Below the pieces are notes generated by a model. The model saw only the letters and a program-made list of their open reading frames with translations, ran no database searches and was not told the DNA's origin. The position numbers and the translations under genes are program-made. This document shows, in pieces, positions 47,600 to 59,853 of a stretch of 64,000 nt of DNA. The DNA lies in the NCBI RefSeq assembly GCF_027409185.1, contig NC_084464.1, positions 47,467,095-47,531,094 of the forward strand, written 5' to 3'. Origin of the DNA: Cynocephalus volans. Its lineage: Eukaryota > Chordata > Mammalia > Dermoptera > Cynocephalidae. Numbering within the stretch: position 1 is the stretch's first letter; every line of letters begins with the position of its first letter.

Positions 47600-49340
47600 T
47601 CTTTCCCAAATGTTATTATTTTTCAGTTCTTTGGTTGTTGTTGTTGTTTTTTTATAGTTTCTGTTTCTCTGCTTAGATTTCCAATCATTTCATTCATTGC
47701 AATCGTATTTTCTTAAATGTTCTTGAACATAGTTATAATATCTGCTTCAAATATTTTGTCTGCTAATTCTAACATCTGGGTCATCTTGAGCTTAGGCACC
47801 ATTGATTTCTTTTTCTCTTTTCTATGGTTGCACGGGTCACATTTTCCTGTTTCTTCTTGTTGTTGGGTTTTTTTTAGAGATCTGAAGTGACTTTACTTTT
47901 ATTTCCTTCACTTTAAGCCAATCACGAAATTTCACGGTGATTTCTAGGGTGCAGGCAGAAGGAAGGTGGTGTTGAGGAATCATCAGGGCTATGGCCCAGT
48001 TGGCCTGAGGAGGTGCTGGGAGGGCAGGCCCTCACTGGGGCAGCTGGAGGAGCATGGACTGTCCCTCAGGTAGGTAGGTGATGTTCTGAGAGCACGAGAG
48101 CTGGTACACAACATCCTCTGCAGCTTCCAGCTTGCGCAGCTCAATCAGGCCTTCACCTGCAGTGGCCAGGGGGTTGGTGATCAGCTCGGCTGCCTTGGAG
48201 TAACCCTCAGCAAAGATGATGGATGCCTTCTTCTGCTGCTCAGCCTTTTCCACCACAAATCTGGACCTCTCTGCTTCCTGATGAGCCACCTGTTTGGCTT
48301 CCACTACTTCTGTGAACTCCTTCCTGAAGGTCAGATGTATCAAGGACACGTCATCTAGGATGAGCTCAAAGGTTGCTGCTCACTCTGTCAGGTCATTGCT
48401 TACCTGTGTGGAGACCACTTCTTTCTGGGTGATTAGTTCTCCAGCATCAAAGCAAGCCACAACTGACCTGAGGATCTCTCTAGTGATGGAGGGCAGCACC
48501 CGCTCATCATAGTCCTCTCTGATGCTGGTGAAGATGTGAGGAAGCTGGCTAGCATCAGGCCAGAAAAGGATATGCAGTGTGATGTTGACATTCTGTAAAT
48601 CTTTGCTACCAGAGATGTCTGGAATGTTATGTGGTTGAGAGTGGCAAAGATAATTGGTTTCTGTACCCAAGAGATGAGAAAGTGAGTCCCTTCCCCTACC
48701 ACAATGTCCTGCACTGCACAGAACCAGTCAAAGATGACAGCTCTGTGTCCAGCATCCACGTTATATAAGGCAGAGTTCACCACACCTCCTGCAACAGCTA
48801 AGGCCAGGCTGAACTTGCTGATGGACTCAAACACTTTGGCAGCCACGTTTCCTTCTGCTGGACCCACTCACACCTGATTCCACTCTGACCTCCACATGAA
48901 TTCCCCAGCCACACATCCTGTTTCTTCTAATGTCAAGAGTGGGGACACTGGATTCCTTTGTTCCTCTGAATAGTATTGCTTTTAATGTTTATTTGTTTTA
49001 GCAGGTAGTTAACTTGGCTAAACTCTCAAACTGCAAATGCTGTCTCCCCTCTGCTGGACAGGAGCTGAAATCTAAGTTTAGATCTTTTAGCCTTAGTTGT
49101 GCTGCTTGGACTCTGTCCCACACATCCGTGGGGTTCAGAGATTTGAGCAGGGTCTATAATCAGAGTTCGGGGCTACCCATTTGGGGCTCCTTCTCCTTTC
49201 TAGGGTTCCCCTTTTCACTTTCCAGCCGTGTGGTCACTAGAACTCTGTCCTCTGGCTTTTTATTCCAGTATAACTGTGGGCTTACCTCCTAGTTTTAACA
49301 CCCCACATGACCCTGACTAGGGACTTCCCTAAGGCAAAAA
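47600..49340. repeat. Old interspersed repeat hosting the PHB1 retrocopy
   Basis: The flanks (47,600-47,844 and 48,929-49,340) read as one older mammal-wide element ('tctgctaattctaacatctg', 'ggtcatcttgagc', then 'cagttaacttggctaaact' variants and 'ctgaaatctaagtttagatc'). I think it is L1-derived but cannot subtype it. The prohibitin retrocopy interrupts it. Confidence 0.5.
47858..48915 (-). pseudogene. Processed pseudogene of prohibitin (PHB1)
   Basis: Read on minus, the segment contains prohibitin 5'UTR, the entire coding length (48,846-48,032) without introns, the 3'UTR with aaataaaagtaaa near its end, and an A8 remnant (47,869-47,876). Visible pieces include [40 protein letters not shown] and [18 protein letters not shown]. 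The start codon is GTG (48,844-48,846), there is an in-frame TGA after DLTE, and frameshifts occur near 48,600-48,670. The coding span is 815 bp against about 819 expected. The 13-bp duplication tcctgtttcttct at 47,845-47,857 and 48,916-48,928 proves retrotransposition. It is non-functional as protein. The parent protein is a mitochondrial inner-membrane ring subunit. Confidence 0.95.
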
Positions 49341-49344
49341 GCTA

Positions 49345-50770
49345 TGAAAAATAAAAACTTATCCAGTGCTGTTTCCTTCTTCCAAGTGCTAAGTCCCCTC
49401 TAATATCCATGTGTTTCAATTACTCTCTAGTGTTTTCATAGTTGCTTTTTATAATTTTATCATGTAGGAGGTTTCTGGTCCAATGGGAACTACTCAGCCA
49501 TTACTGGATGTAGAATTTTTGTTAGTCTCTTTTTAAAGGGCAAAGACAGCTTTCTTAGAATTCCCCAGCAGATTTCTTCTCTGCCTTATGGGCCAGAATT
49601 GTGCTCCTCTGCTCTTTCTCAATCCCCCTGTTCTGGGGCCTGCTTGCCCTGAGGAACATGGCTGCCCTGAAGAAGGTAAACAGAATTAGGGTTTGTTTAG
49701 CCAGGAAGGAAGTAGAATGACTCTTAGGCCAGAAACCAATGGAATCGGTCATACAGAACTTTTCAGTGTCTTTAACATGAAGGTTTGCATAGCGACTCTC
49801 CAAGTATTTGTCCCAATCTCACCTGAAATATTTCTTGATCAAAAAGTCCTTTATCCATGGAGCATGTGTCAGGACAGGTTTGAACTGCTCGAAACAGCAA
49901 GATTCCAAGGCCTCCTTTTGGTCACAACCCTCAGTGTGCTTCGCCATTGTGGCAGTCTGACCAGTAGGCTCCAGGTTTCGTCAGTGTCTCCAACTCAACG
50001 ACTGTTTCGTTAAAGATGGCAATGGTTTGGACCAAAACTTGAGGTCTGAACCGATTGCTTGAACAGGCACTCTGGTGGCCAAGTGAGGACTGTCTCAGTT
50101 TTTGACAATCTGTTCCTAGAAGGTGGGTCTCCCATGAAAAATCCAAGGACAGAGTTCTTTTCTTGTAACCACAACTAAACACAGAGCTTGGGGCTTTTAT
50201 AATAGCATATTATGCACCCTCTTCTGTCAATTATTTAAGCTAAACTAAGCTGAGGAAGTGGTGACTTTTATGGAGTTATTGCTTCGCAGATTCTACCCAT
50301 ACTACACGCCGAGGCTCCCCGAACACTTTTGTGCTCTTATTTATTTCCATGCTAAGGAACTTCTCCAAAACCATGATTGTCCCCTGAAAACAATTAAAAC
50401 TACTTTTTTTAAAAAAAGAAAACTATTGGAAAGGTGATTTATACATACTAGTAAAAATCACCTTGAAGAAGAAAGATCCCCACAATATCACCACACGGTG
50501 GTTTTCATTGCATAGTCCCTCTCCACATGCCCACATTTTCACGTACTCTATTTCCTTGATTCTAAAATACTACCAGTTTTAAGACTCAGCATTGATTTAG
50601 TAAAAGCTTTTTAGGAGGAAAAAAAAAATCCCACCACAAGAACCTATTAACAATAATCATTGATTGTGAGATGCATCCCAATATCAGAAACTTTAAAATG
50701 TTGGGGGGGAGGAATATGTGCATTAGAATTGATGAATAATTTTTTTTTAAATATGTGTTTTTTACTTTGC
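49345..50770. other. Intergenic, unassigned; open segments on minus strand
   Basis: No repeat is recognised with confidence. On minus, 49,555-49,960 has two open segments separated by one stop, with donor-like caggtgaga and acceptor-like ttaccttcttcag motifs between them. The translated residues match nothing I know. It may be chance or an old retrocopy. Confidence 0.35.
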
Positions 50771-53090
50771 TATGGACCGAAACGTGTTTTCAATTATTTA
50801 ATTTTTGAATCAGAGACACATTCATGTGGGTCAACATTCAGAAGGTACAAAAGTATTCTCAGTGACTTATCTTCCTACTGCCCTTCTCTTGGTTCCCAAT
50901 GTTTTCAGTCTCTTGTGTATCATTCAGAGGTAATTTATGGTGAAATCTGCATGTGAAGACTTATTTTCTCTGCCTCCCTTTTTACACAAATGGTAGCATA
51001 TTATACACCCTCTTCTGAACCTTGTTTTTTCGCTTAAAATATCATAAAAGTGGATCCACGTGATTCCTGACCATTTTGATTTGTTTTCCTAATATTACAT
51101 GACAAGCATTTCTTTGTCTTTCCGTATAATAGTTTAAATTGTTCTTTTCAATGACTGTTCATTTTTGTGGGGTGACTGGACCACAATAATTTAATAGCAC
51201 CTCCCTGTTGAACATTTAGGTGGTTTCCAGTGTTTTGCTATTACAGAGAATGTGGCAATGACCATTTACTCATTCAACAAATAGTTGACAACCATGAATT
51301 GAGATCCTCCTATGTGCCTAAGTGTCTTCCCTTTAAGGGCTTGCAGCGAAGCCGCGGGGGCAGCCATGGAAATAAACAGGAGCACAGAAGTGTTCCCATC
51401 CCCCCACGGAGCCTCGGAGTGCAGTGTGGGCTCCCACGTGGGGAAAAGAGAGACAAGTGTTGATGGATCTACCTACCTGCTAGTCAGTGTGAATTAATGA
51501 GTTGGGTTACAGCTTATTCATTAGGCTTGTGAGGTTGGTTAATGTGCATCCACCTCAGGATAGATTTAATCTCCACATGCTGACCATATCACTGTCTAAG
51601 GCCCCAGCTAAGCTGAATTTACAAAGATGACAAATAAATAAAGGATAACAATGTGTAACATTTTGTAAGCACTTACCACATGCCAGGCAACACCCTATGA
51701 GGTAAGTATTATTATTTTCCTATTTTCTAGATGAGAAAACTCAGGCACAGGAAGTTAAATAACTTGCCAGAGGTGCAGCTAACACAGCTGTGACTTGAAT
51801 CCAGACAGCCCAGCTCCCTGACCCCGCTACACGGCCCTGCCCAGAGAAAGGCTGCTGGACTTAACCCTGGCAGTAAGTTTTGCCTACGTCCTATGGATGC
51901 TTCTTAAATTTCAACAAGGGTAAATGGGGGTGCATTTAATTCTCATTTTGGAAGAGCACTTTCCTAGGTTGAGCACGGCTTTTCTTCCTCTCGGGAGAAT
52001 GACCTGCCTGAACCTTCAGGTTGGCGCGCTGCTCCTCCACTGGGGGAGGCAGTGCAGAGCTTCTGCTCCCTGCAGCCAGATGCTGCAGGGGGGACTCAGG
52101 CCTTGGGACTCACACACGGCTGGTCTCGGGGCTGCAGGAGCCCAGGTGGCTCTTCTCAGCTCAGACTTGCCCCACCTTCAATCACTTTCTCCGTCCCCCC
52201 CTCATCCCATCCCATCTCTGTCCCACAACCACCCCACCCCCCACTTCTCCTCCCCACTGCCCCCAGACAACGGCAAGCCTGAATCTCATCGACCAGCGCG
52301 TTGCTGCCTGTGCTGCCCTTTATGCCTCCAGTCCTGGCCACACACACGTAATGAAACTGTCCCGGTGATGCCCAGGCTCCTGCACCATTTCTAATAATTC
52401 AATTTCTTCTTAGCAATTGGAATAAGAGGCCTTCTTCACCTCAGAATATTTCAAATGCCAAAATAGGAATTTACAGTAAATGTGACCATCCACAGCCATT
52501 CTTCTTTGTTTGCTGTAATGGAAGTAACAATGAAAACAGCATCTTTCATGCTGGGAACGAAAAACGGGTTCCCTCCTACTCTCCAGCCCCATCCCCCTCC
52601 TCAAAAATAACACCCCTCAGCAGTTTTATTTCTGAAATTTTACATGCACATACACAGAGAACCTTTTTTTTTTTTTTTTACTTTTTATACATAAATGGTA
52701 GCATACTATAATTACCACTTGGATCCTTGTTGGTTTTGGTTTTTTTTAATTTATTTTTTCTTACTTACCAACATATCTTGGAGAACGTTCCCTATGAGCA
52801 CATACAGATCTACTTTAACTCTTTTCAGTAGCTGCAGAGAATTACATTATGTGGCTATCCCATAATTCATTTAACTAGCTTGCCACTGATAGATCTCTAG
52901 GTTACTTCTAGATCTTTGCTATTACAACTGATGCTGTGTTTAACAACCCTGTGAGTATGTTTTTGGAGGACTCCTGTGAGTATTTATGCAGGATAAATTT
53001 CTGCAAGTATTGGTATTTAAATAGATGGTGCCAAATTGCCCACCAAACTGCAGCTTTTCAGTGGAGATTGAATGACTAGCTTAGGCTTGA
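50771..53090. repeat. Antisense L1M pieces, MIR and GC-rich spacer
   Basis: Antisense L1M-like text occupies about 50,780-51,290 and 52,620-53,090 ('ctgatagatctctaggttac', 'cagagaattacattatgtgg'). A MIR in reverse lies at about 51,640-51,840. Positions 51,960-52,340 are unusually GC/CT-rich but show no repeat or exon I can name. Confidence 0.55.
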
Positions 53091-53094
53091 TGGG

Positions 53095-54740
53095 TAAATC
53101 ATTTAAAATAACCAAGACTCTATTTTATATGGGAGAGCATTTTAATGCCTTTAAAACACAAAAACATAAACCATAAAGGAAAAGAATGATACATTTTATT
53201 ACATTAAAAGGTAAAATTTTTGTACCATAGAACATATCATAAAAAAAAAAAGTTAACAGAAAAGCCACAAGCCGGTAGAGGATATTTGCAATGCATTCAA
53301 CGGAGCTAATATTAGTACCAAAGTCTACACATTACCAACAAAAAGACAAACACTTCTTTACCCCAAATGGAAAAAGGCTAAGAACAATCAATGTAGAAGA
53401 AAGGAAACTGAAATAACCAATGAACACATGAAGTGATGCCCAGCCTCACAAAGAATTAGCAAAGTGCCACTCAAACAGTCAGATACCATTTTACATACCT
53501 CCGATGGGCAGCAACTTTTTAATCTGCTAATATCAAGAGAAGTGAAGCAATGAAATCTCTTACAAACTTTCAGCGGGAGTGTAAACTGGCACAGTCATTC
53601 TAGAAAGGAATTGGGCGACACCTATTAAAATTGAAGAAGTGCCCACTGCAATAACTATATTTTCTTATTTCGTGTTTTCTTGAGGATCTGGCCTCCCTGA
53701 CTGGGGAGAGACTGCCCCTCCCAGGGGTAGCCAGTTCTTAGAGACAGCAAAGGGCTCACTGGGGAGCATGCCTCTCACCAGCAACCTAACCATGCTCTGA
53801 ACCACCTCCGGTGTCTGGCCTCCCACTCCAGGAGGCAGCATTCCCCTGCCCTAATCACCCGGGGCCAGGCACCAGTCAACTAGAGACCACCCCTTTAGCC
53901 TAGAGCCCACCGACATGATTCTAACTAGCCAGTCCCAAACTTTCCCAGCCCTGCCTTGCCTTTCTCATGGAAAACACAATAAAGGCTTTGGGACATGCAC
54001 TCTCCTCTCTTTTTCTTCCTGAAAAACCTGGTGCTTCCCCATGTGGCCCTGCATGGCATGAAAATATAGTAATAAATCTTCTTTCAATGACATTAACCTT
54101 TCTATGTCGTGATTCACTAACCTCCATAAATTGAAATCCCGTGGGTACAACTGATATACCCACATGTGACCTGAGAAATTCCCATGCAATGTAAAGGGAG
54201 ATGTATGTCAAGTTGCTCACTGCAGCATTGTTGGTTATAGTGAAATACTGGAAACAACCCAAACATCCATCAGTAGCAGAAGGATAAACATGTTGTCCCA
54301 TGGTCTCATAATGGGTCGCCAAGAGGCAATAACATGAAAAAACCTAGAGCCACGAGTCATAACAACAACAGTAAAAACAGCAAATTGCAAAATAAATGCT
54401 AGGCATTTGTTTATGTGAAATTTAAAAAGATTGTACCATACTCTATATTGTCTGTAAAACATATTCATGTAATTAAAGAATGAAAACATAGGAAGGAAAG
54501 ATTCTCACCAATCTGGGACGTGGCTTCCCAGGGGAGGGAGATTGAGAGGGAGGTTAGGAAAGAGTTCAAAGGAGGTTTCACCTCTACCTGTGATGTTTCA
54601 TTTCTTTGGAAACAAGGAAATTGTAGTAAAATGTTAAGATTTGTTCAATCTGGCTGGTGGATACATGGATGTTTGCTGTACTGTTTTTGGTACTTTACTG
54701 TCTGTCTGAGCTATTTCAGTATGAGAAAAAGATACTGTTT
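53095..54740 (+). repeat. Old L1M element, sense, split by an LTR
   Basis: The left part has 'aaaccataaaggaaaagaat' and 'agaggatatttgcaatgcat', then 'cagataccattttacatacc'. The right part resumes with 'ctcactgcagcattgttggt', 'ggaaacaacccaaacatcca' and an L1ME-like 3' end to about 54,740. The break between the parts is filled by a roughly 500-bp LTR-like block. Confidence 0.7.
53655..54155 (+). repeat. LTR-like insertion within L1M (ERV1-type, tentative)
   Basis: The block contains AATAAA at about 53,978 and aataaatcttctttcaatga (54,071-54,090) after a C-rich region, which resembles the U3-R-U5 layout of gammaretrovirus-like LTRs. Exact TG/CA ends and the target duplication are not clear. No viral coding sequence accompanies it. 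Confidence 0.5.
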
Positions 54741-56160
54741 AGGCTGCATGAATGATCTCAAGGTCACACAAGAGGATAACATGACAGGAAGCCAGGAAAC
54801 TCCGTCCTCATCTCAGCGGTGTCAAACCTTCTTCTCTCTCCTTAAATTATATCTTTAAAAATTCTTGACTTTTGAGAAAAGGTTTAAACATCTGCACCCC
54901 ACAGGGGACATACTCATGCCTATATGTTTGTTGATCAAGCATTCAAAAATTGTCATAAATCTCAAAAGTGCAAGTGCAAGTGCTGTTCAATTTATTTTAT
55001 TTTTCAGGAGGGGTAGGGAAGAGGAAAAAATTCTACTTCTTGACTTCTAACAAATGTAATAGTCGGTAAGCAGTTTCTGAAAAGTACAGAAATTTTCTGA
55101 AATTTTCAGATTATTTTTCAGAATTCTCATGAATCAGAGTTATTTCACCCACAACAACAAAATCTCTATAACTTGAAGTGTTTCTCTTATTTTTACTAAA
55201 AGCCAAGGGCATGTTTTATTTGTTCTTCTCAAGATAAAGACTATCTTTCACTAGAAATATTTAATAGCCCTTGCATTAGTCATGAGGTCTTCAGCAGCAA
55301 ATACGAAGTGAACAGTGCCTTAAACAATAAAGTCATTTAATCATCTGACATAACAAGAAGGGTAACACAAATGGTCTGGGGGTTGGTGCAGTCACTCGAC
55401 AATCTCATCAAGGACCCAGGGTCTTTCTTGCTTTCTCTTTTGTCTTCTTTAGTGCATTAGTCAGCCTCTAAATCAGTCCTCACTAATTCCCACCTTCTGA
55501 TATTCACCCCCTCCCACATTTTACCAGGGTTGGTCTGTGTGACCTATTGGCAGAAGTGGTGGTATCACTACTGAGATTAGGTTATAGAAAGACTGTGGCT
55601 TCCATCTCGGATTCACACACACTCTCTTTTGTTCTCTCTGTCTCTCTTCCTTTCTCTCTCTCACCCGCTTACATTTCTCACTCTGGGGCAAGCAAGTTCC
55701 CATCCCAAGAGCAGCCCATGGAGAGGCCCATGTAGTGAAGCACTGAAGCTTTCTACCAATAGCCAGCTAAGAAGTGATGCCTACCAACAACCATAAGAGT
55801 GAACTTCAAAGTGAATTCTTCGGTCCCAGTGAGCCTTAAAATGACTGCAGCCCTGGCCATCTATTTGAATGCAACCTCATGAGAGACCCTGAGCAGAACC
55901 ACCAGCTATGCCATTTTCAGGTTTCTGATCTTCAGAAATTGTGTGAGATAATACATGTTTGTTGTTTGGAGGTGTTAAGTTTTACGGTAATTTGTTATGT
56001 GGCAATAGATAATTAATACACTGTGCCTGCCATGTTTGATGGGTGTAAGATGGCTGCCACAGATCCAAACACCATGTTCTCACAGGACAGCAGCTCAGGA
56101 GGAAGAAAGGAAGATGGAGTTAGAGGGGGTCTCCCTATATACCTTTCTCCTTTTATCAAG
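54741..56160. other. Intergenic with MLT1-like LTR
   Basis: Positions about 55,530-56,022 look like a MaLR/MLT1-type LTR on plus ('ttgtgtgagataatacatgt', 'taatttgttatgtggcaata', 'attaatac'). A (CT)n-rich run at about 55,620-55,670 is part of it. The rest is AT-rich and unassigned. Confidence 0.5.
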
Positions 56161-56173
56161 GAGGAAAATCATT

Positions 56174-56270
56174 CTTTTTTTTTTTTTTAAAGATTACTGG
56201 TAAGGGGATCTTACCCCTTGACCTGATGTTGTCACACCACACTCTCCCAAGTGAGCCACGGGCTGCCCTT
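56174..56270 (-). repeat. Internally deleted tRNA-SINE (unit 1 head joined to unit 2 tail)
   Basis: The reverse complement is ggcagcccgtggctcacttg ... gtgtggtg joined directly to tgacaacatcaggtcaaggg ... ccccttaccagtaatc and poly(A). It therefore has the 5' start of unit 1 and the 3' end of unit 2 with the middle of the dimer missing. An aggaaaatcatt duplication flanks it (56,162-56,173 and 56,271-56,282). Confidence 0.88.
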
Positions 56271-56282
56271 AGGAAAATCATT

Positions 56283-59200
56283 TTTAAAGCCACCCAGCAA
56301 GTTTCCCCTTACTTCTCATTGTCCAGAAGTGGGTTTCATGATCACCCTTAGCTGCAAGGGAGGCTGGAAGTCAAGTATCAGGCCTTTTCAGCTGCTTCAG
56401 GGGTGTGGGCACAGATCAAGCAGGCTGGGGCCAGCTTCTGTGAAGTCAGCAACGTTTCTGCCTGCCCTCCCCACAGTCTGTCTGATTGTTTCCACCTGGC
56501 ATCATTTAACTGGTTCCTCCATACTCTGTGTTGACTATAAACTGGAAGTAAGGCCTCAATTGATTCAGGTGAAATGTTTTTAGAAAAAACACTCATAGGT
56601 AATGTTGTGACCTTCATACTCTATCACATTAAGAAATAATCAAGCTCTTCACTAAATTAAAATTTTCGGGATTAAAGCAGAGGGTGGTACACCGTCAATA
56701 AAAAGCCAGCCTGGAATCTGGATGTGTCTTCCTCACCAAGAATAGTCCTGGGTGGTTTCACGTACCTTATAAATATAATTATGGAAACTCTGGTGCCTCT
56801 ATAATTCATTTTGGGTTGTTCTGTTGAAATTGTGTGTGATAAGCAATCTCAGTTTCTCTCACTTGATTTCCTTAGGGACTTAGTTAAAAAAACACCTAAG
56901 AAGATTATGAGACGACTTTAAAAACCAAATGCAGAAATGTTGGAAAGTGATTCTGCCTCCCTGTCATTAGCCTGAAGTTCTTAGGGCTCTAAGTATGATG
57001 TCAGGAATGAGGGGGGATGAGACAAACCTTCTCAATCATTTAACACCATGGCACAGGAGATGTGGGGACCCCTCCACCAGGGTCAGCACTTGGGGGCCAG
57101 GTGAGCAGCTCCTCCGGCCTTCTCACGCGCAGTCATGAAATCACAGAAGTCGTGAGTTTCTAGTTTGCTTGTTTGCACAGAGGCTGTGCTGCACTGCTGT
57201 GGCCTCCACCACCCCTGCGGAACTGAAGAGTGTGTGTCAGGCCTGAGGAGGCAGGGACTCCAGGCGCTGTCCTTGAAGGGATGGTGGCCCCCACAGCCCA
57301 TCTCGAGCAGGTGGCCTTGCTTCCTATCTCTCTGGGAACATAGAGCGACTAGAAGGAGGAACTTGCCCATAGCCGTCATCCCTTCAACATGACCCCATGC
57401 CCATCCTCTGTCTGCTTACCCTTCTCTGCTGCCTCAGAGGCAGGGCCTCTGTCCCCCTCTCTGGAGCCATCCCTGTCCCCATGAATGGCACCAATGTCTT
57501 GCTGTCATCTCAGACGCATCTTAAAGTAAAATCATCCTCCACCCAGTTCCTCAGGTCTGTTCCAGTTTCCCCAACTCTGCCAAAGGCAGCCCCACCCCTC
57601 CCCATCCCCAGGCTAGAACTGAGGCATCAGCCATGACTCACCCTGCCCATCCAACCAGTCTTCCGTGGCAATGGCTTCATTAACTTGTCTTCCTTCAGCT
57701 GCCACCCTGCCTGGCCGTCACCATCTCTAGGAGGATCTCTCGAGCCCTAGTCTCATCTCCCTTCCAAGACTCTCCTGCCTGAGAACTTTCCAAGCTCCTC
57801 CTGCATGTCACACTTGGATCAAGCCTTATTCTTCCGACCACAGCTTTCCATTCTACCATATCTCTGGGGTCTATCTGTTCCAGAAGCCGTGGCCCTTACT
57901 ACCCTCTGATGATAGATATACCATGTGCTGGGCATTTTACAGCCATTATTTTTAGCCTTTACAGCTACTGAGCAGCATAGGAATTATTGTCCTTTTTACA
58001 GATGATGGAAACTGAGTGAGTCCTAGAGAGGTTACACAGGTCACACTGCCTGTAAATAGCAGAGCTGGGATCCAACCTCTTGCTGTCTGATCCACTGCAC
58101 TTCATCCTGTGAATCTGACCCCACCCCAGCCTCCCCTCCTCTGTACGGAGCTCATGCTGTCCCTGCCCCAACACCCTCCCAGCCCATCACTCCACCGCAG
58201 GGCTTCTCCGGTGGTTCCAGCCCACACTGCTCACCCTTTCAGGCTCTTAACTTTTCTGGCAGGAATCTCAGCCCTGCATAACTTAGTACTTAATTATAGA
58301 CTTGTACTGTTCACTGGCTATTTTCCATTTGCCTGTCTTGTTCCCAAGAAGCCTGTGAATGTCTGGGTTAGGGTGCAGAGCTTCTACCTGTTCCCCTCCT
58401 CAGGGCCCAGTACAGGGCTGAGCACTCAGATACTCAGGGGAGCTGACTTCCCAGGAAGGAGGCAGGGTCTCTGCTATTCCCAAAGCTGACTGGCACACCC
58501 CTACTCTCCACCCCAGCAGGACACCTCATATCTCTGCATGTGTGTATACACACATGCACACACACGCTTACCTTTGCTGTTACACATACATCTAATTGAA
58601 AGCTCTCTTCCCAAACTGAGGGAATTACATGACTGGAACTTCCTACTCAAGACAGAAAATTCCCTCCTAACTGAATCCTGGGCATTGCCTTCATTGTGGA
58701 ATTCCCATTTGGATCATCAAAGCCACCAGAGTTGGTGGGAGCTCTGGGACCAGTGAGATGTCACATCTAACAGAGGCTGGAGCTGGATTGGTCATTGGAG
58801 AGAGGACTTCGTATCTCGATTCTGATTCTGGTCCTGCTACTGTATAGGGGGAGGGGGAGAGGTGACTTTGACACATTAATGCTTTGAGATATCTCCATGC
58901 TGTGAACTTGGGGGCTCTGAGGAAGACGCCTCCTCACCAGGACCTCATTGTGCAGCTCACAAGGGGTATGATGGGCGGCTCCTGGAGCTACCCTGTCCCC
59001 ATGCATCACGTCTCTTACCAAAACATCTCTCTGCCCTGACCCCAATGCCCCGCATGGGACCCCCTAAGCTGTTCGCCCTCAGGGTTAAATACTGCCATCT
59101 CAAACTTCTCATTCCAAAGTGGGAAGAGAGCATGTAATATGAAGCCCCAGACAGAGAATAATCTAGAGTTCAGATTGATTTCTTCCCAGACACTTAGGAG

Positions 59201-59390
59201 ATGGTATGAGGGTTTGGGGCTTGGTGAGAGGGTGCTGACCGAGGGTCAAAGGGTCAGTGTAGGGAGGTGAGAGGTGGAAAGGACTTGGTGGGTGATGGGT
59301 GGGACCCTGAAGTCAAATTCCCTTCCTTTACAACTTTACCCATGGCCAGTCCTCACATGTAAATAAAGAAACAAGTGAATAAACAAAGGG
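56283..59390. other. Intergenic, PNPLA1-proximal
   Basis: A MIR lies at about 57,915-58,100 (reverse; 'taccatgtgctgggcatttt', 'acagatgatggaaactgagt'). A short CA-rich run lies at about 58,545-58,566. No other element or exon was recognised. Confidence 0.5.
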
Positions 59391-59392
59391 CT

Positions 59393-59400
59393 TATATAAG
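59393..59400 (+). promoter_or_regulatory. Candidate TATA box upstream of PNPLA1
   Basis: TATATAAG occurs about 640 bp before the PNPLA1 start codon, before a GC-rich stretch (59,455-60,250). It is a plausible core promoter for the short PNPLA1 transcript. There is no independent support, and the distance would need a spliced or long 5'UTR. Confidence 0.25.
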
Positions 59401-59853
59401 AACAGATAAAAATAGTTGTGTAACACATCACATATACCACTCAGCCTGGAGGAGCCAGGGAGGGGTGTCGCTGTGGGGGGGAAGTGGACTGTGTGTGTCC
59501 CCTTCAAAACCATGGCCATCCTGGGCGGCCCAGCCTTTGAGGGAGGGGACACATCCTCCTGGAGGGAGGCGGGCTGTGATTCCTCTGTTGCTGCGGCTGT
59601 CAGAGTGGGAGACACCTACCGATAACCATCAGGAGGTGTTGCAACTGGCCGTGTGAAGCCTCTGGGTGGCGGGGCGCTGAGCAGTGCCGCCTCTGTGGGC
59701 ATGGCCCGCCGGCAGCCGTGAGCACTCCTGGGTGCAGCAGGGCTGGGTGGAAGGCTGGGGAGCCTGTGTGCCAGATGATCCTGGCCAAGCAATGAGGCCG
59801 GCGGGGACGTCGCAGGACCCGGACCCTGCTTGCACATCCTGCAGGCCTGCTGA

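Noticed and set aside
48032-48867. Functional intronless prohibitin gene
   Set aside because: The start codon is GTG, an in-frame stop follows DLTE, and frameshifts are present.
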